Source: Mesodorylaimus sp. YZB2_4
Taxonomy: Eukaryota; Nematoda; Enoplea; Dorylaimida; Dorylaimidae
DNA length: 64,000 bases
Direction of reading: 5' to 3'
NCBI GenBank assembly: GCA_030248295.1
Contig: JASANH010000138.1
Location: forward strand, 868,001 to 932,000
Within the stretch, counting starts at the first letter, position 1. Each line of letters begins with the position of its first letter. Made by a program: the position numbers and the translations under genes. The notes beneath the pieces are model-generated. The model was not told the DNA's origin, did no database searches, and worked only from the letters and a program-made list of their open reading frames with translations. Of the stretch, positions 28,332 to 39,558 are shown one piece after another.

Positions 28332-29979
28332 TCACAGTTCATTGACCACGCCCCCATTGTACGCGTAGTCGGCCTTATTGTGCATGATAAGTTTATCGTC
28401 CACGAAGTAGAAACTGTCCGAGCGGGTCTCGTACGGATTGTTGATCATTTCTTGAACTAAAACAAACTAACGTCACTTCCCTGCACTCTCCATCCCATTG
28501 ACCCCATCACAGTCCCACCTCACCTAATTCTTCGGCCAACTGCGGGAACTCGTAAATGTGCTCGCACGTATTTTTACTGTTCGGGATGCAGAAACCGAAT
28601 TCGAAATCAAAACTTTTCAATAAGCGATCGCGAAAGAAATGCCTTTCGATCATTCGAAATTTATTCACTGGTTTATCGCCGACCGTGAATTCGACTCTGA
28701 AATAGAAGCCCTTCACTCGATTAACACTCCCCACTGCACCCAACAACACTCACGTGGCCCCGACGTGTTTCAAACGTAGAAACTGCGGCGTAAACTGATA
28801 CCGAACGAATCTACCCACATTCGGGTCCGTTTCCTCGATCGCGTGCTCGTATTCTTCAATTTCATCTACAACCAACATTCCATTCTCTCCCAACCACTAC
28901 CAACCAAAAACACGACTCACCAACCGACGGCTTCGCAATTTCGAATAAAACAGTACCAGAATCGAGATCACGTATTTTAAAGCGTGTGAATTCGATGTCA
29001 TAAACATTCGCTTCCGGACGGCAAAGGTAATCTAAAAGTCAAACCAGCATTACCTCCTTGCCAACACCCCATCACAGCACTCGTGCACTCACAGTCTACC
29101 ACCTCCCTTCATCCTCGGTATCACACTAATCGCGACAGTCTCATCGTCAGGTAAAAACAGACTCCCCTCCCCCACTTGCACCATATCACAATCAATAACC
29201 TATTCCAATTCTAAAATACCAGCATCTCGATTGCCAGAAACCTAATTTCTATTTCAGCAACAAAGAATGACTATATTTGAGCATTAGCCGCAGGAAATCT
29301 AAGCATTCTACGCGGCATCAATGCGAACACGCACTGCGAAAAGTTGTAAAACGGATATCCGTGTGAACTGGTCAAGGCTGTGGCCATGCTAGTTTCAACC
29401 ACAGCCCGCTCGCACCGTTCCCAGCCCCGTGGCTTGACAACCATAGAAAAAGAAAATGAAAGGGAAATCAATAAGCGTGAATAAAGCAGGCAACCTCCGT
29501 CAAAGCCTCTAAGCACCTATTCGCCATCCTCGAGACCCTTGGTGGCTGAGGACGAGCGTTTCCGCTCTTTTCACTCGCGCTACCTGATCGTACACTCAAA
29601 ACATCTTCGGTCGTCTTAGCAACCGTGCCACGAATCCACTAAGCCTGTTCCATCTCTGTCCATCCATTCCACGAATAGGAGCCAATACATTCGCCACCAC
29701 TTATCACGCACATTCCGACAGAGAATAAGACAAAAATGAACTCTTTAATGGCCCGCAGGACATCCGATAGGAAGCCCTCGACTTACTGCCCCCTGCGACC
29801 ACCACGGGGCACCATCGTCTTAGCACTCCAGTCCTAGGGTGGCGGGAAACCCACTTACTTTTGGTCACTTTGGTCATACGTAGCACATCGTCGGGGGCCA
29901 CTGATTCCTTTTGAAGCAGTTCCTCCTCGGTCACAGACTCTTTTCCAGCCGTCGTCGCCGTGCCTTGTTTCGATCGCAT
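28332..29979 (-). CDS. unc-119: UNC119 lipid-binding chaperone
   Basis: Binds myristoylated proteins (G-alpha, Src-type kinases, ciliary cargo) and extracts them from membranes. Five exons: 29979-29859, 29031-28921, 28865-28754, 28696-28524 and 28456-28332; sum 213 aa (C. elegans 219, human 240). The immunoglobulin-like beta-sandwich is highly conserved: [82 protein letters not shown] and [19 protein letters not shown]. The N-terminus ([17 protein letters not shown]) resembles the nematode protein. I chose ATG 29979; the frame stays open upstream through a 3' splice site at 30078, so a longer N-terminus from another exon is possible. Intron 1 is 827 nt. UNC119 is favoured over PDE6D by length and the [10 protein letters not shown] motif. 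Confidence 0.95.
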
Positions 29980-31002
29980 TATCGGATCCTCGGTCTTCAC
30001 TTTGCCGCAAATGTCCTTGGACGGCGTTGGAGTGAGGACGGCAAAAGCGCGATCTTGATTCTTCTCACTCAAGAAAACTAAAAAGCACAAGATAAAACAA
30101 AAGTGGCCGCTTCGTGCCACCTATGACGGAGAGACAACGGACACCCGTCGGCGACACTAGCAAACTAGGCAGGGCTAGGGAGAGAGGCAATATGGCACAT
30201 GGCCGTCGCCTTGCCCGCTGGCACCCATCTACGCACAGCTCGAGCGGCAGCTATTAGGCAAGAGGACAGCCGGTTTCTTCAGTTGCCACGACAACAAAAG
30301 CAGATGCTTAAAGGGCGCGTACCTCTTCGACACAAGCCTAGCAACTCGAACGTTCAATCAAGCAGGCTTAGGGAAAACTTTTAAAACTAACCCACGTAAA
30401 ATGACCAACAGCCGATAAGCCATCTTCACAGACCCACGCAATAACCCCCTTCCTTACGCCATCGGCCAGCACTTAATGATAGCCCCTCGGAGAAAGGCTA
30501 ACACCAAACCAAAAGGCATCACGGCGACTCATCGCTTCCAACCAAAACCCTTCGTCGACCATTTTTAAATTTTTAATGCATATTCCATCAGATCGATCGT
30601 ATAAACATGCAATACGCACTCTAAAACAAGTACATATACAAAACAGAGCTCACTCTAAAAGTGATCTGTACAATAACTGTCACAAATGCCATACGATCCT
30701 GCACGCCTTGAGTATATCAGCAGCTGGAACTTACGTGTCACATAACTACAGTCACAATTCAGGCCAGACCAACTGAGTAGTCACACCCAATTCCAGAGTT
30801 CATAGATTGTACAAACCAGACCCCAATTGTCCTATTCCTTACACAAACTTCCAGCACACCTCTCCCAGCCAACATGTATAAAAACCCATTCTATGAAGAT
30901 ACTACACAATGAAGATACCTCAAGCAACATCACCGGACGAGCTACAGTACAATACCAACCACACCATATAACTCCTTTATAAAATATTACCTTAGCATAA
31001 GA
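29980..31002. other. intergenic: PHF12 3' side / UNC119 5' side
   Basis: No separate gene recognised. It contains the likely UNC119 first exon or promoter and the PHF12 3' UTR. Much of 30.5-31.0 kb is A/C-rich with no coding character. Confidence 0.5.
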
Positions 31003-34000
31003 TCAGAGACGCTCCTTGGCAGACACGGGTGCGCAACTCACGTACGCAAACACGAATTTCAAGCAGCCGAATTCGATCAACGAACCGTGACGTAATACAG
31101 CGCTGCCATCCCAGCCATATTGGACAGTCGACTCCCCCAGTGCCGCAGCGCAATGACACGAGGGCGAAACTATCTGAAACCACACCCGGACCCATTGTCA
31201 GCCTCACCAGCATTCGCCCAAATATGCAACACTCCCACTCACCAAAGTCCGCAGTGGCGACTGCTCGCTCGATCTCACGCAATCCGCAGAACCACCAACC
31301 CCGACATCATTCAAGTACTCTCGCACTTGCGCATCTGCGCTGGCTGGATCCAGTTCCAGATTGTTCGGTTTCTTCGGTCTGTGATGACCGCCGTACAAAA
31401 TGCCATCGACTTTAGTGCCTAGCGGGTTGTAATTCAACAATTCAAACTTCTGTGAAAACTAAAACCAAAAAGTAAAAAAGAGGTCACAAATACGAGTGCA
31501 GACCAACGGGTTACCTTATCGAAATAGATGGTGGCTTGATGCTTGCTTATGGAACCGCACACACCAGCGGACGACAAGTCTATCTGGCATCCATCTGAAA
31601 CAAGGGGTGCTGGGGACTTTCAGATGCATCGGGTTCATTACAGGTGTATCAGACACGACCCAGATAAGGCCCATATGCGAGCTTTTACGGCCTATTGTAA
31701 TACGACTGGGTCCGCACCATTGGAGTTTTTGCACCGCGCCAAAAAACCCAGGGCAGCTAGCGTTCGTTCGGGATCGGGACTCGCTCGATCCGGGCCGGGA
31801 TCGGGATTTTTAGAGTTTAATTCACTTTTAATTCGCTGCAGGTAACCTTGAACCCACCTAAAGTAGCCAGCAAATGAAGAGCCAAAAATTTTTTGCGCAG
31901 TATTTATCGTTGCTTTTTAAAATCATGCGAGCAAAAAAGCATATGATTAGTCACCAATTAGCAAACAAATACCTTTCTTCATCTTTACCATTTCAATCAT
32001 CCGCATGAGTTTCTCCAGCTTACCCTTCTGGAACACTCCCTTCCCGATCCCGATCCCGATCCCTTCCTCTCCCTTTCCCGTTCTTCACACATCTCCGCAA
32101 CTTTCAATCCCGACTTTCTTTTATCGGGATCCCGAACGAAAGCTACAGCCAACCAAGTATTCCGACTTGGGACATGGCTGAAACATCAACCTGACGGGTG
32201 ATGCTCTTAACTGCCTCTTCGTGCAGAGGATCGATTGCCAGAGAAGCCTCTACACTATATACGCTGAAAGAGGGGCATTATTGCAGTTCCGCCGTTTCCA
32301 TAAGTTTTTGCGAACAAATATATTTTTCCTCGCATTTAAAAACTAGAAATCCCGCTACAATACTCGTTAACATGAGATGACTGTGCCTACTGGCCACAAT
32401 TCACTGGTGTTCTCTGAGTCCGTGACCAAGCGCAGGGAGGATCTTTCACAAGTGTTTTATGAGACCTTGCCTCATCCTCAACACCCGCCACAAAACGTAG
32501 AGGCACTCGAGGATGGACACATTACGCGGCCCTATCCCTGCCTAGCCTCAACATATCTTTATCCCGCAAGCAGTAATCTTACCTAGTCCCACTGTCGCAA
32601 CCAGAGATTGAATAGGTATCGCTGAGGTTGATCGAAGCGGCTGCAAGGCCGCTAAAACTGGCTCTTTCGATTTAAGATCTAAACACAAAAATCAAGCCAC
32701 TTAAACACATGACCAGTCATTAAGGGCATATCATACCACGTCCAAAGTCCAACGGCCGAAGTAAGGGAGCGGGAATATTGCGGCGAAGCTGCTGCAGTCT
32801 TTGCGCGGCCAATAAGTTAACTAATCCAGACTCCAATTCATGCGCAATTGTACTACCTGAAAATCAGGCCAGATCAGATAGAGTAATTGACTAAACGACC
32901 AAATCCCTGCTTACTCAATGAAAGAAGAGCGTTCTTATCCCCCACCGCAACCGCACCTGAAACGACGAAACGGGTGTTGGTTTAGACCCACAACAGAAGG
33001 CAGATTCATCATTTACCTTGTGCATCCACTCGTTTCTTAAAAGGTGGTATCTCCAATTTCTTACATCCATTCAAATCTTGCCGTGCGGTTGACTTGCTAC
33101 TTTCCGATGCGCTTCGTTTTCGTTTTCCGCCGACGATCGACTCCGCGCCCACTTCACCCGCTGCCACATCGGCAGTACCATCGTTCGCAGTGGACGTTGA
33201 AGGGCAATCTGAACTAGCCGCATTCGGGTCATTGACATTGGACGCTAAGGCGGTCGCGGCCGATAAAAATGTGATTTGCTCGTCCAGTGGAATCCGTACT
33301 TTCGATTCAATCCTCTCTATGGCCGTGTGGCGAGACAGTATTGGATGCAAATACATTTCTTTAATCGAGTCCGGAACCTAAAACAGTAACTATGTACAAC
33401 AAGCATCATTACCAACCCCCTAAACCTTCCTAAGCATACCTGCACTCTTATTCTGCTCGGCGCTTTCCAATGCCGATAACGATGTACAGGATGTCGATTT
33501 CGACCACGACGTAAAAATTCCAATCTCACTGAATGATCATCGATTGGCTGCCGAGCATATTTGTCCCATAATTGCATGCGTTCAGTAAAGTTTAGAGATT
33601 TCAAGAACTTTTCGTCCTACAAAGCAAAGAACAGGTTTCGTTTTTTCAGATTTACAGATTTCCTCCCCTTAAATCCTCGCTCATAGAATTTACTTCCTCA
33701 GTCAGGCCATTTTAAGCTCTTGGCCCCGCGCCTACAGACGATAATTTACAGTTGCCTTCCAGCAGGGATTGTCAAATACATTTGCATTGGAAACGTGGGG
33801 ACACAAAAACTGAACTACTGAAATGGCACTGTTTCCTGATTACCCATTTCTAAATCCCCAATCCTCTCAGGCCCCTTAATTCCTAGCTTCCCCCAGTGTA
33901 CTAGCGCCCACTTCGCTTACCAGAATTCGCTCAACGTGATTCGGGCACATCCATCGTTCCTTTGGCAGGGATGATAGCGGAGGATCAGTGCAGTCGGCGT

Positions 34001-35675
34001 GAAATAACAGAGGACAATAATCGCATTGTATGAGGGGAGCTATTCGTCGACTCCTGCAAAAACCGGATGGAAGCAGGTGGGCTGTACGAGATCAGTGAAC
34101 ACTCACTTATTACAAACAAAGCACACTTTGATCGGCCTGGGGATAAGTCCGTTAGCATCAATTTGATGAGGCAGTCGTTTTCCTTTCTGTGAAGTATTAC
34201 GCCGCGACAAGAGGTAGCTGCCTAGAAATGGAGCGAAATGTACCAGCTAAAATTATAAGATGAGATAATGGGAACCAAACGACTACCTGGCACTTCATTA
34301 TCCCTTTTCAATTCGTTTGGCAGATCAAATTCTGTCGAATTCATGACTGAAGCAGCCTTGCTTAGCAAAGTTAGGGCACTGGCCGCTGCAGCTGCTTGTT
34401 TCTCTTCCTCGTCGTCCTCCAGAATAATCTCGTCAGAGTCAGCACAAATTCCAGCCCGCATGCGCGTATCGTCTGCATTTTCTTGCTCTTGTCTTTTGCT
34501 GGTCAAATCGCAATCGTTCTTCTCAAAATTTTTGTACTTTTGCGTAACAGCAATAGCGGCTAAAGCGTTTCTTTCATCTTCGGTCAACTTGCCTCCCACA
34601 CGCGTACTCGACTTTAGCATCGATGCAGAGGTTACAGGAGCTGCAATGCCACCTGTCGTTGCGGCCGATACTTCATTTGCAGCTTTCTGAAAAAACAGGA
34701 CAGGAAAATAAGTTTTCTCTAGAACTCGCTAAAACAATGGGACTGTCTTTACTTGCACAAAACCATTGGCCTTGGTCACGACGCCAGACGGTATCGAATT
34801 ACCCAAAGCACTTGCTGTTGCTGCCGCAAATAATACGCCCAAATTAATACCATTAAGCTCGCATCGTTGGCAGCGATTGCATAACCACTTTCCTTCTGGG
34901 AGGGCATTGGAAGCGAGAGGTGGATTGCTAAAACCAATCATATCTCACTTCGCAAATCGAAACATCCAAAATACCAAACCAAAACCTGGCATTGTACTTA
35001 CTGGCATTGTAGATGAAACGAAGCAGGACACCGATCGCAGCAGAGTAATTCGCCGCCATCGTGGCAACTATCGCAAACTTGACTGTTGACTGAATTCCAG
35101 CGCTTTGTATCGCCAGAGCCACTTGCGCCCGCACCGCCGCTGCCAGTGTACGCAACTGATTGCCTGCTGCCAGTATTTCCGCAAGCCGATGTCTTTGACT
35201 TCAAATCGAAAACTGGCGGCGCTATAAGTGCTTCAATTTGCTGAAATGAATAAAGACACTTTATGCCATTTTAAAGTAATGCTGGCTTAAATCAAAATTA
35301 TGAAGAGGCCATGTTTTTCCATAAAAAATAAAACAAAAATTCTGACGTTGCAGTACGGTACCTGTTATCTGAATGTTTCACATACACACGATTTTACGCT
35401 ACTGTAGGCCCACTTTACACAAAATTTTGAAACGAAATTTTGAGGAACCCACAACGAACCCAAATTATGTACAGAACAGAGATTTCTGCACCGGCGCCGT
35501 TGCCTATCTGTCGAGCTGGCAGGCAGGCAGGCAATGTAGGCTAACAGTAAGTAGCCGATGTACGCGCTGATCTGAGATAGGTCTACATAAAAACTACGAA
35601 GCCGCAATAAATCCCACTTACATCCATTAAACTGCCTTCCAAATTGTAATCTCGGAAATCCATTTTTGCAGCCAT
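31003..35675 (-). CDS. PHF12: PHF12-type double-PHD / FHA chromatin protein
   Basis: Nuclear co-repressor subunit that recruits Sin3/HDAC complexes. Exons: 35675-35622, 35240-35002, 34927-34753, 34686-34287, 34221-34107, 34053-33921, 33616-33440, 33377-33017, 32956-32915, 32856-32737, 32678-32583, 32249-32147 (or from 32177), 31756-31660, 31583-31515, 31449-31243 and 31173-31003; sum 852 aa (human about 1,004). PHD1 is [20 protein letters not shown] plus [21 protein letters not shown]2 is CFVCN then [15 protein letters not shown] and KERWMCPNH. The QRLQQL helix and the C-terminal FHA domain ([40 protein letters not shown]) match PHF12, as does the end [18 protein letters not shown]. Exons 13/14 use a weak donor and could shift by a few codons. 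The last exon reads through a GTGAGT. Intron 12 coincides with an inverted-repeat element. Confidence 0.93.
31752..32150. mobile_element. TIR element forming a PHF12 intron
   Basis: The ends are inverted repeats of about 23 bp: 31752-31775 against 32150-32128, with two substitutions and a one-base gap. Both contain CGTTCGGGATC. Inside is a (GATCCC)n run at 32040-32060. On the PHF12 coding strand the 5' repeat holds GTAGC (donor at 32146) and the 3' repeat holds GCTAG (acceptor at 31757), so a 390-nt intron lies within the 399-bp element. Exon reading frame is kept both with this splice and if the element is simply removed. Flanking 7-mers (31745-31751 and 32151-32157) differ at one base; a true duplication of that length would disturb frame, so the target-site duplication is unproven. 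Confidence 0.65.
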
Positions 35676-36321
35676 GGTTTTCAATTCTCTCCAAAGAAAA
35701 TGTAACTCAAAATCAATTTAACTGTTTTTCGATTTCCGGTTGTGGAAAAACAAAATTCACGACCTCAGTTTATGAATATGGTAACATAGAGTTTTGGCGA
35801 TTCAGCGGAAATCTATTTCCGCATAAAAATACGATGTTAAAAAGGCAATTCCTGGGATTTCAAATTTGTAAGAAGAGGAACTCCGTGAAAAACCGGCGAA
35901 AACTTGAACCTGAATGCGAGAACCAAAACGCTTCGACCTAACCGACATAGCACACTCTCTTACAGAACCCCACTGTACCTGAGCATCACTCTTCTATCAT
36001 GTCACGGCTAAACAAATTGTATCTCACGGTGAAAAAGAATGTAACACAAAGAAATTAGAATCGGAAAGAACTGAGACAGGAAGTACAGGTGGAGAGAAAC
36101 GGTGGTGTATAACATATTATATATTTTCTATGTTTTATCAATGAGCAAACATCTGTAGGACTCGCAGTATATCTTTATTTCAATTTGTTTAGTAAGCCGT
36201 GCAATGAATCAGCGATAGAGAATTGCTCATAAAAGTTCCATTGTTCAGAAATTTAGATCAAAAGATCAAATTTCATTCGTTGTTCACTAAGATCTACTTA
36301 TTTTTTATGATTTTTGGAGCA
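35676..36321. other. divergent PHF12 / ARPC5 promoter region
   Basis: 646 bp between the PHF12 ATG (minus) and the ARPC5 ATG (plus), AT-rich. It is probably shared upstream DNA. The frame before the ARPC5 ATG stays open for 33 codons from 36223, but its translation is not ARPC5-like. Confidence 0.5.
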
Positions 36322-36777
36322 ATGACAAAAAATACTGGCAATACGGCGTTTCGGAAAATCGATGTGGACGCGATCGGCGAGGACGGCGTGATCGACGAAG
36401 ACGCCGATGTTGACACGCCTGGTTTGGGACCCGATGAACAAGAAGTGGTCTCGTTGTTGAACCAGAATCGTCACTTAGAAGCCTTGAAAGCCGCATTGAA
36501 AAGCCCGCCTTTGAAAACCCGCAATCAAAGCGTGAAAGATCGAGCCACTCAGTTGGTCGTCCGTGTTCTAACATCGTTCAAATTGGCCGAAATCGAGAAA
36601 GCTGTCCAATCTTTAGAACACGATCAAATCGATTTATTGATGAAATATATTTACAAGGGATTCGAATTTCCTCACGATGGTAGTTCTTCATCGTTGTTGG
36701 TTTGGCACGAGAAGACCGTGGCCGTCGGCGGTATGGGCTGCATCGTTCGCGTGTTGACGAGTCGGAAACGTCTGTAA
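36322..36777 (+). CDS. ARPC5: Arp2/3 complex subunit 5 (p16-Arc)
   Basis: Smallest Arp2/3 subunit; links ARPC4 and ARPC1 in the complex that nucleates branched actin filaments. One uninterrupted 151-codon frame, the same length as the human protein. It starts [16 protein letters not shown] and carries [37 protein letters not shown] and [20 protein letters not shown], ending [13 protein letters not shown]; all align with p16-Arc. The absence of introns is odd beside neighbours with up to 18 exons, so retroposition is possible, although a poly(A) signal and normal spacing suggest a working gene. Upstream Met codons are in frame (36223), but family length favours 36322. Confidence 0.96.
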   Translation: MTKNTGNTAFRKIDVDAIGEDGVIDEDADVDTPGLGPDEQEVVSLLNQNRHLEALKAALKSPPLKTRNQSVKDRATQLVVRVLTSFKLAEIEKAVQSLEHDQIDLLMKYIYKGFEFPHDGSSSSLLVWHEKTVAVGGMGCIVRVLTSRKRL

Positions 36778-36923
36778 GGAACAGTATGATTGTTTTCTTA
36801 GGATTGAAACATTCGAGTATTGGGAATGACGATGACGGTTTTTTCGGCTTCCATTTTTGATAACTGTGATTATGCGGTAACCGATCGTTTATGCGTAATG
36901 CACTTATGTTTTGGTATGCTTGA

Positions 36924-36929
36924 AATAAA
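36924..36929 (+). terminator. poly(A) signal of ARPC5
   Basis: AATAAA lies 147 nt after the ARPC5 stop codon on the coding strand, a usual place for the cleavage/polyadenylation signal. Confidence 0.6.
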
Positions 36930-39558
36930 AGAGGCTAAAAGATCACGTTGTCCGGATTTGTTTCGCTGGACTTGCGAGTAGATATCTGAAATGCGAGGAA
37001 TTAGATGCGTGGTATCGTGTGCAATGGATGATCGTTTCAGGGTTTGGCATTTCGGTTTTCGAAAGGTGCGTCTGATCGTGTTGGCAGGGGATCCAAATCG
37101 CTGCCAGCTTCAATCTACAGTATTGTTCAGCCGCAGTAGGTAAGAATCCAGGGGAGGGTTTGGATTGCGGACACGAGATCGGTTGAAGACGGGTCATGAC
37201 ACAATTTCACGGCTGACGATGGTGCCCTTTGCCTAGTTGGGCTGTCATTGGCCATGGAATCGGGGGAAATGGGGCGTGATCTTGTGTCTGACTTGAGCTT
37301 GCTCCTGAACTTATCGTGTCCGAGTGACGGCCATGTCGAGGCGGCCTTGATACCATGACGAGCTGTAAAAACCAACTGCATCCAAGGCCGAGGTGGAAAA
37401 TTCTGGAAGAATTGGTGTTTACGATTGAGTTAACCCGTGTTTTATTTTATAATATTGGGGGGAATTCAGTCAGTTGACGCGTATGTGATGAACACCTATA
37501 ATTATAGGCATTGTATGAAATGTCCTTGGGAGGGGCGTTTCGATAGGCATATGACGTGCAACCTTGGATCTTCCTTGCACTGTACATTTGTTTATGGCGG
37601 ACCCTTCGTAAGATGCGATGTGGACGAGTGCAGCGCAGACTCAGCAGATTTTTCTTTTATCGTCTCTTCCGAAGCGCGCAGGGGGCTGTACGGCCTTCGG
37701 CTGACTTACAACTTGTGCGCAGTTCATCGCGAGTAGATAGTAGTCGGCGTGCCAGGCAGGGCGGCGTGTTTTAGGGCGCCCGTCAGTGCCTGGTACGAGC
37801 GGTTGAACCGCCGTCGATTCGGTCTTGACGAGGGCTCGCCCCGTGCCGCCGTCAACACTTATTCGAGTCTACCGTAGACCTTGTTTTCGAGGTGTCCCAC
37901 CAAATCACTGATTTTCTTTCAAGCACGACCATTTTTTTACCTAATTCAACAAATATTTAAAAAATGTTTACTCGATGAAGGATATTTTTTCGTTATTTTA
38001 GATTCCATCCGTATTGGTCGATCGTTAAAGATTTCACGAGCGATTCATCAGAGCAGGGAGTTTCAGAAATTGAAATGAGGAATTGTATTCGTGCCGGACT
38101 CGTTTCGTAATCACGTGAATTTCGAGTCTACCATTTGGACTTTGATTTGTACTCAGTGGGGTTTAGTTTTCGAATCAACCATTTTTTTCGCATTCCGAAA
38201 TGAAATCGATTCTGGTAAGTTTGTGTTAATCTTGGTATTTTTGTGAACTTTGAACAACGAAAGTGCGTGTGTGCAACAAGAGAGGGTGGGGATCGATTTT
38301 TTATTTGTTTCACGTGCACGGGAGATGATATGGGATGGAAACATCCGAGAAGGGGTGGTGGTGGTGGTGTGCGCGCGAGTTGTTTACTCGTTGGGCTCAG
38401 CTAAAAATCGAAGCAAGCTCGGTTGTTCTGGTGTAGAAGGCAAGAATTTACTCAAATCGTAGGCGAGAATGGGCTGGGTTTTTGGAGAATGCGTGAGGGG
38501 TTGTATTGGTTTGCGGGGACGGTATGTACACAGGACGTCTCGGGCGCATGGTCGTACCTGGCTCCGTGTCAGCAATGGGCGCAATCGACTGGTTTACGTT
38601 TTGTACGTTAGTTCTAAAATTATGCCTACGCCGTGCCAACTCCGTCCTACCTGACCGACGAGAAGTACTAGTATAAAGGAAGAGCCAGGTGTATTCGGTA
38701 TAGTGGCCACGGGGAATAATATCGGTCGTTGCCGTGCCGTGTTATGCTCTGCTCCGATTTTCAACGCGGAATGACACGTGGAAAAAGTGGGAAAATGGTG
38801 CACCCGAGGTCGATGCATGTGAAAATTCAGTTGGACAGACCATCGCATTGACCAAGATTTCGCGGTCATTTTGAAAAAGTTTCAAAATGGAATCACCTAC
38901 TTTTTTTGCGCCTTGTTCTCAATAGTTTTAGTCGCGGGTTTTTCCAAATACTTGTCAAAACTAAAATTATGTCAAGTAACATCTGAGCTTGAGATATGCC
39001 CGTTCTAGCCGTCTTATCAATTGATAAGATCCCGTGGTTCGGCGTAGAGGCGCATTATCCGGCCCGGATGATAGTTGATGTTTTAAATGTTCTTATCAGT
39101 TATCAATGCCCTCAAAGGATTTGCGTGCAGTCACGATTCGAACCTTGTCAAAGCCGTGTTTGGTGTATGGTTTTTTCGGTGTTTGTTTACCTTTCTTCGA
39201 CAACGGACGGCAATTGTTGATGAGATTTAGTTTTGATCGATTCCGTCGCTTATTCGATTCGATTCGAATGACAATTGCCTCTTGGATGTGCTTGGGATGT
39301 TTCCCACCACTCTGCGGGTCAATGACCACATGTTGGCGCGTGGTGCAAGTTTAGGCTTGCATAGGCTTTATTTGGAAAACATGGAATAATTCAAGGTCGA
39401 ATTTGGGCTCTTTAATCGTGTTTTGTGCAATGAGAAATTCAGTTTAGTTGTTTGGTTTGGTTCGAGAATGGTTGGGAATCAAAAAAGAATAACTTCTAAA
39501 ATTTGAAGGTGTAGCACAATTTTGTATTTTTTAGGCATCACTTGATTTATTGAAACGA
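36930..39558. other. 2.6 kb upstream of the LRR gene
   Basis: No protein gene recognised on either strand. A GC-rich stretch at 37.74-37.87 kb may be a promoter or first non-coding exon, and a clear 3' splice site at 39534 (TTTTTTAG) just before the LRR start supports a 5' UTR intron. A short GGT repeat lies at 38357-38371. Many short frames overlap on both strands with no family resemblance. Confidence 0.5.

Noticed and set aside
31745-32157. 7-mers flanking the PHF12 element read as a target-site duplication
   Set aside because: They differ at one base, and a 7-bp duplication would put the ancestral exon out of frame with the FHA domain, so I do not rely on them.
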